Part shown: piece by piece, positions 1 through 8,485 of the stretch
How the letters are laid out: every line of letters begins with the position of its first letter
Numbering within the stretch: the first letter of the stretch is position 1
Origin: Platanthera guangdongensis
Lineage: Eukaryota > Streptophyta > Magnoliopsida > Asparagales > Orchidaceae
NCBI GenBank assembly: GCA_039583875.1
Contig: CM077150.1
Coordinates: 50,916,261 to 50,980,260, forward strand
Length of the DNA stretch: 64,000 nt
Reading direction: 5' to 3'
Position numbers and translations under genes: made by a program
The notes under the pieces: generated by a model
Told to the model about the DNA's origin: nothing
Databases searched by the model: none
What the model saw: the letters and a program-made list of their open reading frames with translations, nothing else

Positions 1-3000
1 GCTCCTTCTTCGGCCTCCGCCTCTTCTCGGCCCTCTACCTCTGTGGCCACGACGTCAGGTAGTGCCCACGTCGTTACCCAAGGTAAATGGCTGATTGACT
101 CCGGTGCCACAAATCATATGACGGGCAACCCTCATTGCTTCTCCCGTCTTGAGACCCATGACCGCTTACCCCCGGTTCGTGTGGCGGATGGTTCCCCGTC
201 CCCGGTTCATGGGACGGGCATGGTTCAACTCACCCCATCGCTTTGCTTGGAGGATACCCTCTATGTCCCGAAGTTCCCGTGCAATTTGTTATCAGTTACT
301 ACTTTATGCCGGCAACTTCAGTGCTCCGTCTTATTCACTCCCACTACTTGTTCTTTTCAGGACCCGAGGACCCAGCGGACGATTGCTACTGGGACTGAGA
401 GCGGCGGCCTCTACTTCCTCGACGATGTTTACGCTCTTTCTGCCTACTCCTCCTCCACCGATCTCCTTCAGTGGCATCTTCGTCTTGGACATCCTCCTCC
501 TCGGCTTATTCGCCAGCTTCTGCCCCACTTACCTCCTACCAGTTCTCCGCTCAACTGTGATGCGTGTCAGCTTGGCAAACATCATCGCTCCTCCTTCCCA
601 CCGAAGCAAGGCCGTGGCTCCTCTCGCATATTTGATCTTATTCATTCTGATGTATGGGGTCCTGCTCCTACCCTCACAGTTGGTCGGGGCAGTTCCTATT
701 TTGTCACTTTTATCGATGATTTTTCTCGATGTACCTGGGTGTATCTGTTAAAAGATCGCTCTGAACTATTTTCTGTTTGGCAATCATTTTACTTTATGAT
801 TAAGACTCAATTTGCTACTTCTATTAAAGTGTTTCGTTCTGATAATGGCAAAGAATATCTGACTCATAAGTTCTCCGCATTCTTTCACCAACATGGCCTC
901 CTTCATCAAACGACTTGTGTTTACACCTCCCAGCAGAATGGGGTGGCGGAGCGTAAAATCCGTCACCTGCTTGATGTTGCGCGTACTCTCATGACGCAGA
1001 TGCACGTCCCTCGCTCCTACTGGGGCTACGCTGTGCTCCTCGCCTGCTATCTCATCAATCGCCTTCCCTCCGCGGTTCTCCACGGCCGAACTCCCTTCTC
1101 CCTTCTCTACCCCCACCAGTAACCTTTTCCTCTTCCTCTCCGTGTCTTTGGCTGTATGGCCTTTGTTCACGCTCCCTCCGCTACCCGCGACAAGCTTTCC
1201 CCCCGTTCCACCAAGTGTGTCTTTTTGGGGTACTCTACCACTCAAAAAGGCTATTGCTGCTTTGACCCCCTTATCCGCAAGCAGTTTGTCTCCGCGGATG
1301 TGACTTTTTTCGAAAATGCTTCCTATTTCTCTCATCCCTCTTCTCTTCCTTCTGATATCTCCGTTCCTTCCACACCTCTCCACGTTTTCCCACCTTCGTC
1401 TCCTCCTCCACCCACTCCTTCCCAGTCCGTCTCCCCACCCACCCCTCCACCCTCCTCTCCGCTGCCGTCTCTCTCTAGTCCCGGGCCAGCCTTCTCCGCC
1501 ACGGACGCTCCGGTCGCTGACGCCCCCGTCGCCGACGCTCCCGTTGACCTGGATGTTCCCATTGCCCTTCGCAAAGGGGTGCGGGCGTGTACTCAACACC
1601 CGCTCACGGCTGTTGTTTCCTATGATCAGCTTTCTCCTTCTCGCAGGTGTTTTGCCTTGGCTATCTCTGCTACTTCTACTCCCCGTACCTACCAGGAGGC
1701 TCTTGCTCTCCCTCATTGGAAGTCTGCCATGGATGAGGAGATGGCTAATCTTACTGAACGGGGTACCTGGACCCAGGTTCCTCCTCCCGTGGGCACTGAT
1801 GTGGTTGGCTGTCGCTGGGTCTTCGTTGTGAAGTTTCGCCCCGACGGCACTGTGGATCGCTACAAAGCCCGGCTGGTGGCCAAGGGCTTCACTCAGACTT
1901 ACGGCGTTGATTACTTTGATACCTTCTCTCCAGTTGCTCGCCTCAGCACCATCCGGGTTCTCTTTTCTGTGTCTGTTAACCGGGCTTGGGCCATTTCCCA
2001 GCTTGATGTGAAGAATGTCTTTCTCTATGGCGATCTTCAGGAGGACGTCTATATGGAGCAACCTCCTGGGTATGTTGCTCAGGGGGAGACACGTGTATGT
2101 CATTTGAAGAAGGCCATTTATGGCCTAAAGCAGAGCCCTCGGGCATGGTTTGACAAATTCAGTGGTATTGTGGCTACCATCGGCTTTCAAAGGAGTTCGG
2201 CCGATCACTCCTTATTCATTCGCAAAACGGCCTCGGGACTGGTGGTTTTGGCCGTATATGTGGATGATATTCTCCTTACTGGCGATGACCGAGATGGGGT
2301 GGACTTGACGAAGAAGCACCTCCGTCAGCACTTGGTCACGAAGGGTATGGGCTCCCCAAAATACTTTTTGGGGATAGAAATCTCTCGGAAACTTGACTCC
2401 TTGGTTCTCTCTCAACGGAAGTATGCCCTTGATCTTCTACGAGAAGTAGGATTGACAGGTGCCAAACCAGCTCGTTTTCCCATGGCTGTTGGAGAAGACA
2501 AAACGTGGACGGATGACTCGCCTCTTCTATCTGATGTCACAAGGTACAGACGTTTGGTAGGCAAACTCATCTATCTCACGGTGACTAGACCCGACATCGT
2601 ATATGCTGTAGGCAAGGTCAGTCAGTTTATGCAAGCTCCCAGGGAGTGCCATCTTCAGTCCGCCCTGAAGATTTTGGAGTATATCAAAGCAGCACCGGGC
2701 AGAGGGTTACTCTTTCAGAAGAATGGTCATCTGAGGTTTGAGGCCTACTCAGATTCAAGTTACGCGGATGACAAAAGCGATCGTAAATCCACATCAGGTT
2801 TTTGTACCTTTGTTAGAGGTAATCTCGTGAGTTGGAAGAGCAAGAAACAGTCTGTTGTCTCCAAATCCAGTGCCGAAGTCGAATACCGGAGTATGGCGTC
2901 AACCACGTGTGAGTTAAACTGGTTGCGGGCTCTTATGCTTGACCTGAGCGAGGTATATGACTGTCCTCTCCCTATGTTCTGTGACAACAAGGCCGCTATA

Positions 3001-3213
3001 CACATATCCAGAAATCCGGTCTTCCATGAGAGAACAAAGCATATAGAGGTTGACTGTCACTTCATTTGGGAAGAGATTTTGAAGAAACAGATTTGTACTC
3101 CTTTTGTCACCTCTGACAAGGAATTGGCAGATATCTTCACCAAGCCGGTTTCTACTTCCTTCTTCCGCATTTGTGACAAGCTGGGCATGATTGATATCTA
3201 TGCTCCAGCTTGA
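1..3213 (+). pseudogene. Cop1 pol (PR-INT-RT-RNase H), one in-frame stop
   Basis: Frame 1 is open from the window edge, so gag and the start lie upstream. The aspartic protease motif WLIDSGATNHM has its Asp at 97-99. A GAG-pre-integrase zinc region (WHLRLGH...CDACQLGKHH) precedes the integrase core, whose catalytic triad is Asp 649, Asp 841 (RSDNGKEY) and Glu 949 (VAERK), in D-35-E spacing. RT shows FSPVARLSTIR, QLDVKNVFLYGDL and YVDD at 2257-2268. RNase H shows YSDSSYADD and STSGF, then HERTKHIEVDCHF and ELADIFTKP. The only visible break is a TAA at 1120-1122 between the integrase core and its C-terminal part; the same frame continues directly to the TGA at 3211-3213. One point mutation therefore separates this from an open frame over the visible part. 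Confidence 0.92.
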
Positions 3214-3220
3214 GGGGGAG
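3211..3220 (+). other. Cop1 polypurine tract
   Basis: The purine run TGAGGGGGAG lies directly before the 3' LTR start TGTTGAAG and overlaps the pol stop codon. This is the expected site of plus-strand priming. Confidence 0.85.
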
Positions 3221-3629
3221 TGTTGAAGTATTAGATCGGGCGGCTTAGCGGTCTGATCCAGCGGTTTGTTGACCGGGCGGCTTAGCGGTCTGATCCAGCG
3301 GTTTGTTGACCGAGCGGTCTGGCGATCTCACTCTGAAGCCTGGAGACCGGGTGGTCTATCGGTCTACCATTGCGGCCTGTTCTATCCTGCTGGAGTTGCC
3401 GAGCGGTTAACCCATCTGTCTAACCGCGCGGCCTGTGCGGTCACCTTTATTCTAGCCGCTCAGTATTGTAAATGTTTAGTCCCACATTGTTTGTATAATC
3501 TCTTTCTTATCTCCTCCATTCTATATAAGGGAGGCCATACCTTTGTAAATGATATCTTTTTTGGATAATAAAATTTCAATTATTCAAAAGTTTATCCGCT
3601 TGTTCTCTCTTTTTCGCTACTTTCTAACA
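3221..3629 (+). repeat. Cop1 3' LTR (409 bp)
   Basis: It begins TGTTGAAG after the polypurine tract and ends CTAACA, giving TG...CA ends. A TATA box (CTATATAAGG, 3521-3530) marks the likely U3/R junction, and AATAAAATTT near 3565 is a plausible poly(A) signal. U3 is rich in GCGGTCT/GACCG words. It includes a 37-bp perfect tandem duplication (3237-3310) and the 17-mer CCGCGCGGCCTGTGCGG (3424-3440), which also occurs in the Cop4 LTRs. Confidence 0.93.
3237..3310 (+). repeat. 37-bp perfect tandem duplication in Cop1 U3
   Basis: Positions 3237-3273 and 3274-3310 are identical copies beginning CGGGCGGCTTAGCGG. A third, partial copy (CGAGCGGTCTGGCG) follows. The duplication increases the number of GCGGTCTG words upstream of the TATA box. 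Confidence 0.95.
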
Positions 3630-3785
3630 GTCACCCATCCCAGTACTACTCCAGCCCGAGCACGCTTTACTATGGAGTTCTTTCAACTCTCATCACCAAT
3701 TGAGCTGCAGCTCAATTGGTGATGAGAGTTGAAAGAACTCCATAGTAAAGCGTGCTCGGGCTGGAGTAGTACTGGGATGGGTGAC
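3630..3785. repeat. Perfect inverted repeat of 5S rRNA-derived sequence (78 bp arms, no loop)
   Basis: The arms 3630-3707 and 3708-3785 are exact reverse complements meeting at GAGCTGCAGCTC (3702-3713). The right arm runs into the 3' two thirds of a 5S rRNA sequence; the left arm is the mirror copy, cut at GTCAC by the Cop1 LTR. The pre-5S words (GAGAGTTGAAAGAACTCC) resemble the 5S-bearing LTRs of Cassandra TRIM elements as I remember them. The likely reading is two head-to-head Cassandra-like LTR pieces, one of them interrupted by Cop1. Confidence 0.93.
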
Positions 3786-3808
3786 CTCCTGGGAAGTCCC
3801 CGTAGTGC
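3735..3808 (+). pseudogene. 5S rRNA-like segment (Cassandra-type), 3' two thirds
   Basis: From GAACTCC onward the sequence follows plant 5S rRNA closely: AAGCGTGCTCGGG (box A region), GAGTAGTACTGGGATGGGTGACC (intermediate element and box C, about 3764-3786) and CTCCTGGGAAGTCC. The first third of 5S is not present. It is therefore not a functional 5S gene, but it keeps the internal RNA polymerase III promoter words. A 5S-carrying Cassandra LTR fits better than a dispersed 5S gene because the upstream flank is not 5S. Confidence 0.8.
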
Positions 3809-4670
3809 GGGCTTGACTACCGAGTTCACCTCATCAAAGGGAGGCTGTGGCCACCAACAACCCGCCTGTGGAGGGAGAGGGGTTGGGGTGCTTGGGCTGC
3901 AGCCCAGTAGCGTCGCCTAGAGCGGAGCCGTGACGTTGTCACGTTGGATCGGCTAGGGAGTACAGCCGCCGGAGAGGCCTATTCCGGCGATCCCGAGAGT
4001 TCATTTTTCACGGAAAAATCATGAAAACGCGAGCTTCAATCGGGCTCAATTGAGCCCGATTTTCATTCTAAAAGATCCCTACGATCTATCCACAGTGAGA
4101 GAGGAAGGGGAGGACCTTGCTTGCAGCCTGGAGACGCGTTGATCGCCGGGAAGCCATGGTGGTGTCGGCGCCGCTCGGGTTTCTGCAACTACACAGGGAA
4201 GTGGCTCTAAATCGTCGGGGTGAGAGTGAAAGTGACTCCTTGGAGCCCACTGAAGCTTTTAAAATCATCAGATGGGGAAGGGGGGTGTCATGGCATCAAT
4301 GACATTAATGGCCATGAATGGCTAGGCTCGGCCATGGTGATGGGGGGGGGGGGTGAATCTACCTTGGGGTGGCCAGGAAATGGCTGGAAACTTCTCCTCT
4401 CCTCCAGAGGAGTTGAATCCAGCCACCAAAGGTGGCCCTTGGCCTCCCCATGCATGAATGGCCTTCTCCTTCTTCTTTCTCTCTCCTCCATTAAAGGGAA
4501 GATGGAGTTTTCTCTCTCTTGGTCATCAAGGCCGAATTTTTTTTGTCTCCACCAGCCTATTGGCAGCCCACTAACTCATAATAATAATAAAAATGAGGTT
4601 AGCCCAAGTGGGGGAAATGGGTTGAGCTTGGGTTAACACATTTAGGCTAATTTGACCTAACACTAAAATA
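3809..4670. other. Non-coding DNA, possibly the rest of a Cassandra-like LTR then unclassified
   Basis: No supported gene. The first 150 bp or so may be the 3' part of the 5S-bearing LTR, possibly ending near AGTACA (about 3964). Two perfect palindromes stand out: TGGGCTGCAGCCCA (3893-3906) and a 24-bp one centred on CAATTG (4038-4061). The rest is a mixed-composition stretch with a run of ten G at about 4341-4351. Short open frames here have no recognisable similarity. Confidence 0.5.
4038..4061. repeat. 24-bp perfect palindrome
   Basis: The half site AATCGGGCTCAA is followed immediately by its exact reverse complement TTGAGCCCGATT. The inner CTCAATTGAG recalls the GCTCAATTG at the centre of the 5S inverted repeat about 340 bp upstream. 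Confidence 0.9.
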
Positions 4671-5080
4671 GAGTTGACATTGGTCAACATGACCATTTGG
4701 TTTGACCACAATGGGTCCTTAGTGACTCATTGGACTCCCTTAAGGTCTAGGAAGGGTTGGGTAGGGTTGTCTTGGCACTTTGGAGGTCACCTACCCTTAT
4801 GAATGGTACTTTGACCAAATTAAGGCTAGAGTTGACTTTGGTCAACCTAGACTCTTGGGTTGACCCCAATGGGTCCTTGGTGACCCATTGACCTCACTTT
4901 AGGGTTAGGAGGGCATGGGTGGGGTCCAATTGGCTAGAGGAAGGTCAATTGACCCTAAGTAGGCTAGTTGACCCATTTAGGGTTAGGGTTGACTTAGGTT
5001 AACTTAACCACTTTGACTGCCCACAGTGGGTCCTTAGTGACCCTATGGACTTCCCAAGGTGTTTGGGGTGCTGTGGTATG
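4671..5080. repeat. Degenerate tandem repeat, about 158-bp units x 2.6
   Basis: Three units start with GAGTTGAC or GGGTTGAC at 4671, 4829 and 4986, so the periods are 158 and 157 bp. Each unit holds a near-palindrome GTTGAC(A/T)TTGGTCAAC or a decayed form, then GGTTTGACC...AATGGGTCCTTRGTGAC. Units differ by many substitutions, so the array is old. It lies inside a probable gypsy-type LTR or its neighbour; no coding potential is seen. Confidence 0.85.
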
Positions 5081-5270
5081 GTCCTGGGATCAAGGTGTAG
5101 CCCTAAGGTCAGACCTTAGGTTTAACTGTTGAGGCTAAGCTATAGGCAGACTAAGGAGATTTTTACCTTGGCCCTTGTTCACTTGGTCCTTTGAGCTTTT
5201 GTTTGTTTTATCATGACCTAGTCATGGCAAAACAAAACCTTAGGGGTCTAGTTGTTTGGGGGATGTTACA
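5081..5270. other. Non-coding stretch ending in an LTR-like terminus (GATGTTACA)
   Basis: The sequence ends GGGGATGTTACA at 5270, next to unrelated LTR sequence. Read on the minus strand this is TGTAACATCCCCC, a common start of Ty3/gypsy LTRs, so an LTR may extend leftward from 5270. I could not find its other end. An imperfect inverted repeat (GTTTTATCATGACC / GTCATGGCAAAAC) lies near 5204-5233. Confidence 0.4.
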
Positions 5271-6041
5271 GAAAGCACGAAGTGTAATCGCCAAGCCGCA
5301 GATACACAACCAAACCGCCTCAACTAGGCAAGATAGCCAGTCCGCCAAGGTGCACCACCAAGGCCGGATACCAAGCCAATCCGCCTTGTTGCCATGACCC
5401 AATCAGACTTGATCGCCATACAGGCGGACTGTTCGAATATAGCCCCAGTCTGTCTACCTAAGGACACAGCTCTAGTCCGCACAAGCCTGCAGACATTACT
5501 CCAGTCCGCATAACCTGAGCTCGCAGCCAAAACAGACAAGGCTTACTGCTGCCAAACTTTGCGGACAAAAATATCAGTCCGCGCAGACCACGCGACCTCC
5601 CGGAATGAGCCAAACCGTGCAACCCGGCGAACTTCGGCACCAGTCCACTCTAACCGGCGAACTCCACGGTTACCATCAACCGCGCCGCCAGAGCTACACC
5701 AAGGCACACGCCATGTCGATCTCCCGATCTCTGGTTCAGTCCGCAACCCAGACTCCGCGAATTTCAACAGAGTCCGCACCTTGCCAGTCTTGGCGAGCTC
5801 CGCGGATAGCAATCCTTTCCGCCTGGTTACCTTCTGGGAACCAACTGCCGGCTGAACACAACAAGGCCTGGCAAGCCGCCTCCTCTGTCCGCACAGACCG
5901 CACGAACATGCCGCCAAGGCCGCCAGAGGACAAGCCGACTGCAACACAATTTCCGACCTGGCTAGCCGCCAGTCCTGTCCGCACAGGCCGCGTGGACAGG
6001 TTGCCCAGTCCACCACTTTCACTTCATGATTTTCTACAACA
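5271..6041 (-). repeat. Copia LTR fragment related to the Cop3/Cop4 LTR family
   Basis: On the minus strand it starts near 6041 with TGTTGTAGAAAATCATG then GAAGTGAAAGTGG, matching the start of the Cop3 LTR. It continues with CCACGCGGCCTGTGCGGACAG and many AGTCCGC/GCGGACT words typical of Cop3/Cop4 LTRs. No matching internal region or second LTR is adjacent, so it is a truncated or solo LTR. It cuts off the Ath0 protease: a 254-codon open frame (5543-6307) is an accidental fusion of Ath0 protease with this LTR and should not be taken as a gene. Confidence 0.75.
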
Positions 6042-6307
6042 ATATCCAAAATCATGAATTCAGCTGGAAACAACAAGTTATTAATAGATACATCATGATC
6101 TTCGACAACCCCGACAGGCTTCTTAACAGAGTGGTTAGCCAATTGTAAAGTGATATTTGTGGATTTCAAAATATCAGACCCCAAATGGAGGAAAATAGAA
6201 AGGGACATCAGATTGATTGTTGCACTAGTGTCACACAATGCCCGATAGCAGCCAGAACGCCCAATGGTACAATGAATGGTAAAACTGCTTGGGTCCTTTT
6301 GTTTCAC
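6042..6307 (-). pseudogene. Ath0 aspartic protease region, truncated
   Basis: The translated frame contains KDPSSFTIHCTIG, then RALCDTSATINLMSLSIF and LQLANHSVKKPVGVVEDHDV. This is the Athila-type gag-protease linker and protease. The usual D-(L/S/T)-G active-site triplet reads DTS, so the catalytic Gly is missing. The segment lines up with the protease of Ath1 (about 28400-28000, minus). It is cut after about 85 codons by a copia LTR. It is non-functional. Confidence 0.75.
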
Positions 6308-6520
6308 ATGCCAATGCTCAACACTAACAGTGGCACAGTCCTACACAGTAGAAATGTCACTAGAGGTTTCCAAATGCCTGGTCTGAACAAGCATGTCTTT
6401 CAAATATTTCACATAATTTGGGATTTGTGTGAGGACAACCATAAGAGGGATATTAACTAGAACGTCTTTCATCATCTCCTAGAATTTCTTGTATCGTCTC
6501 TCCTTTCTTACATTTTTCAA

Positions 6521-7430
6521 CTAATGTGGGAATGGTGGGTGGAGCAAAGGTTGAGCAGGAACAGAGATGGGGATGGGCAGAGAAGTACTAGTGTCAGCAG
6601 TTGACACGTCATCACCCGAAGGGTCATGCTGTCCTGCATGAGAATCGCTTTGTCGGATGGGTTCCCAAGTTGACCTACCGCTATGGAACTGCATAGAATT
6701 CAATGTTTCATTCGGCTGGAGGACCATCGCAGAAATTGCAGTTATAATACCCACAATCACTGACTGAAACCTCTGTAAAGCGCTACTCTGAGCTTCAAAG
6801 CATTCCATGATATAATGAATGAATGATTGAAACTTGTCCAAGGAGAGCTCAGGTGGGGCAATTTCTTCAAGTGAACATGTGGTATAAGGGAAACCTTCAG
6901 CACCATCACGATCAGTGGCGGTGCACCACATCCCGCTAGTGCTGAAGATTCGATCCACAATCTGCCAAGCATCAGAACTTGACTTACTGAACAATGACCC
7001 GCCAGCGGCCAAATAAAAATATGGACTATACCTTGCTGACACCCCAAATAAAAAAAAACTGAAAGCGTGCTGATTTAGGAAGGCAATGCGCAAAATAGAA
7101 TTTCTGGAGGAGAATGAACCTCTCCCAAGCGTCCATCAAGGGTTCATCCTTATCCTGAGCAAACAATAACAGTTTGCGGTGCATTTCCAGTAGGTTCAAG
7201 TGTGAGTAAAATTTGCCAAGAAACTCTTCTTCAAAATTGCACCATGAATGGATCAGATTCGACTGAGTTTCACGATACCAGATCCGTACTCTGCCTGCCA
7301 AAGAAAATGCAAACAATTGGATCCTAATCCTTTTAGAATATCTTTTAGCATACTAAAACGTATTACAAATCTCAAGAAAGTTTTGCAAGTGGGACAGAGC
7401 ATTCTCGTCAGGTGTTCCATAAAATATTAG
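6521..7430 (-). pseudogene. Ath0 gag remnant
   Basis: Minus-strand frames carry FSLAGRVRIWYRETQSNLIHSWCNFEEEFLGKFY, a degenerate retrotransposon gag core (compare FPFSLRTKAKQWLN...IEKFLTKYF in Ath1), followed by LLLFAQDKDEPLMDAWERF. The next frame (7093-6521) corresponds to the gag C-terminal part but is weakly conserved. At least one frameshift near 7030-7090 separates them and no full frame remains. Upstream (7316-7430) fragments of the N-terminal gag can be sensed but not read cleanly. Confidence 0.65.
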
Positions 7431-7563
7431 CCATGTTATGCACAAAAGTGATTAAAAGATTAGATGATTTAACCTTACACAGCAGGGAAGTCACGACAAA
7501 ACATAGATAAGAACATAATGTAATTAATTTTCCCTACAACAGAATGACAAAGCCAACTGCTTT

Positions 7564-7579
7564 CCCCACAACCGCGGCA
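7564..7579 (-). other. Ath0 degraded primer binding site (tRNA-Asp type)
   Basis: On the minus strand TGCCGCGGTTGTGGGG, directly inside the LTR edge, resembles TGGCGCCGTTGCCGGGG, the complement of the tRNA-Asp 3' end, with several changes. The following plus-strand bases AAAACTTGATG also match the Ath1 PBS-LTR junction, which fixes the LTR edge near 7585. Confidence 0.6.
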
Positions 7580-7584
7580 AAACT

Positions 7585-7844
7585 TGATGCTCGTTCGGCA
7601 AGTGTATCGGTTACTCTAGTAATATAAAATGGAGAGTTTTCTCCAAGGATCGATCTCTTAAGAAACGTAGAGTGGGTGCGTGATTCGTGTGCTTAGAAAA
7701 CTAATTGTAAAGAGTAACACTAAACAACAGGGCTTGGTTTCGCTTTTGTAAACAAAAATCAAATTTCTAAAATTACTAATGCGGGTCGCATTCAACGCTT
7801 TGAAAGGGTGGAGGCCCGAGTGGCTAAGCTTATGAAGTGGTTTA
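7585..7844 (-). repeat. Ath0 5' LTR, PBS-proximal end (split by Cop2)
   Basis: It starts TGATGCTCG on the plus strand, like the TGATGTG start of the Ath1 LTRs at the same place relative to the PBS. It runs to the Cop2 insertion, whose TSD copy GTTTA occupies 7840-7844. The interrupted LTR should continue at 62272. No second copy of this LTR is in the window for comparison. Confidence 0.6.
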
Positions 7845-8470
7845 TGTGAAAAATGGATAAAGAGTTAAATAACCGTAAACTTTATTGCTCCAAAAAGATA
7901 ATCATTACATAGGTATGCCCCCTTATTTATAGAAATCAGGGGAGATGAGAGAATGCAATAACCGATGCGGGACTAAAAACAAACCGGGCGGCCTACGCGG
8001 TTTGACACGTTCAAACCGCCCACAATACAACAACTAATAAAACAACAAGCGACAACTAGGAAAGTCGCCTAACTGCTCCCGGGAAGACCGCTGACACAGG
8101 CCGCCAGACTGCAACTGTGGGTTGCTACCAGACCGCAGTTGCGTCTACACACCAAATCGCAGCTGCTGCAAGCTATCGGACTGCAACTGCGAGTTGCCAC
8201 CATACCGCAGTTGCGGTTAACCACCTGTCCACTGTTGTGGCTTCAACGAGACCACTACGGCTTCAACCAGACCATTGCGGTTGTTCTCTGCCAGACTGTC
8301 GCAGCTTCATACAGACTGTTGCGGGTAATCTACAGACCGCCACTGCTGATGTCCACCTGACCACAAGCCGAGGTTTATCACGAGACCGCCGGACCAGACC
8401 GCTAGGTCGCTGGAACAATCACACCGCTGCGATTAGACTCCAGTCCGCTCGGTCTCTTCATTCTTCAACA
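7845..8470 (-). repeat. Cop2 3' LTR (626 bp)
   Basis: Plus-strand ends are TGTGAAAAATGG and TTCTTCAACA; on the minus strand the LTR starts TGTTGAAG like Cop1. A minus-strand TATA box (CTATAAATAAG) lies at 7922-7932. From about 8090 to 8460 there is a spaced array of AGACCGCAGTTGCGG-like words, one roughly every 25-30 bp, which fills U3. The polypurine tract (plus-strand CTCCCCTCAAG, 8471-8481) is immediately adjacent. Confidence 0.93.
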
Positions 8471-8485
8471 CTCCCCTCAAGCTGG

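Larger units (their letters stand above)
1..3629 (+). mobile_element. Cop1: Ty1/copia LTR retrotransposon, 5' part outside window
   Basis: The copia order protease, integrase, RT, RNase H is visible in one frame, followed by a polypurine tract (3211-3220) and a 3' LTR running TG...CA (3221-3629). The 5' LTR and most of gag lie left of position 1. The bases just after the LTR are GTCAC, which would be one copy of the target-site duplication; the other copy is outside the window. The insertion point is inside a 5S-derived inverted repeat. The pol products resemble those of Cop2, and both elements have the same end to pol and the same PPT context (GCTCCAGCTTGAGGGG), so they are related copies in opposite orientation. 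Confidence 0.93.
6042..7844 (-). mobile_element. Ath0: remnant of an Athila-like Ty3/gypsy element (outermost host of the nest)
   Basis: Reading leftward on the minus strand: 5' LTR beginning (7844-7585), degraded tRNA-Asp-type PBS (7564-7579), gag (about 7430-6521) and protease (6307-6042). Downstream pol is missing, cut by the LTR fragment at 5271-6041. Cop2 inserted in its 5' LTR, so the missing LTR part should resume at 62272. The protease and gag match the Athila pattern seen in Ath1, but the copy is more decayed. Confidence 0.75.

Noticed and set aside
784..2103. 439-codon minus-strand frame opposite Cop1 pol
   Set aside because: Antisense shadow of the pol frame; low-complexity Arg/Gly-rich product without any recognisable domain.
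3394..3425. tRNA-like words TTGCCGAGCGGTTAACCC in the Cop1 LTR
   Set aside because: Similar to a Ser/Leu tRNA D-arm but without a T-loop (GGTTCGAATC) at the right distance; it is part of the GCGGTC repeat field.
3735..3808. Functional 5S rRNA gene
   Set aside because: The first third of 5S is absent and the flank is not 5S spacer; fits a Cassandra-type LTR fragment better.
7806..7840. tRNA-Ser/Leu-like words GCCCGAGTGGCTAAGC
   Set aside because: Only the D-arm-like region matches; no anticodon arm, T-loop or acceptor stem follows.
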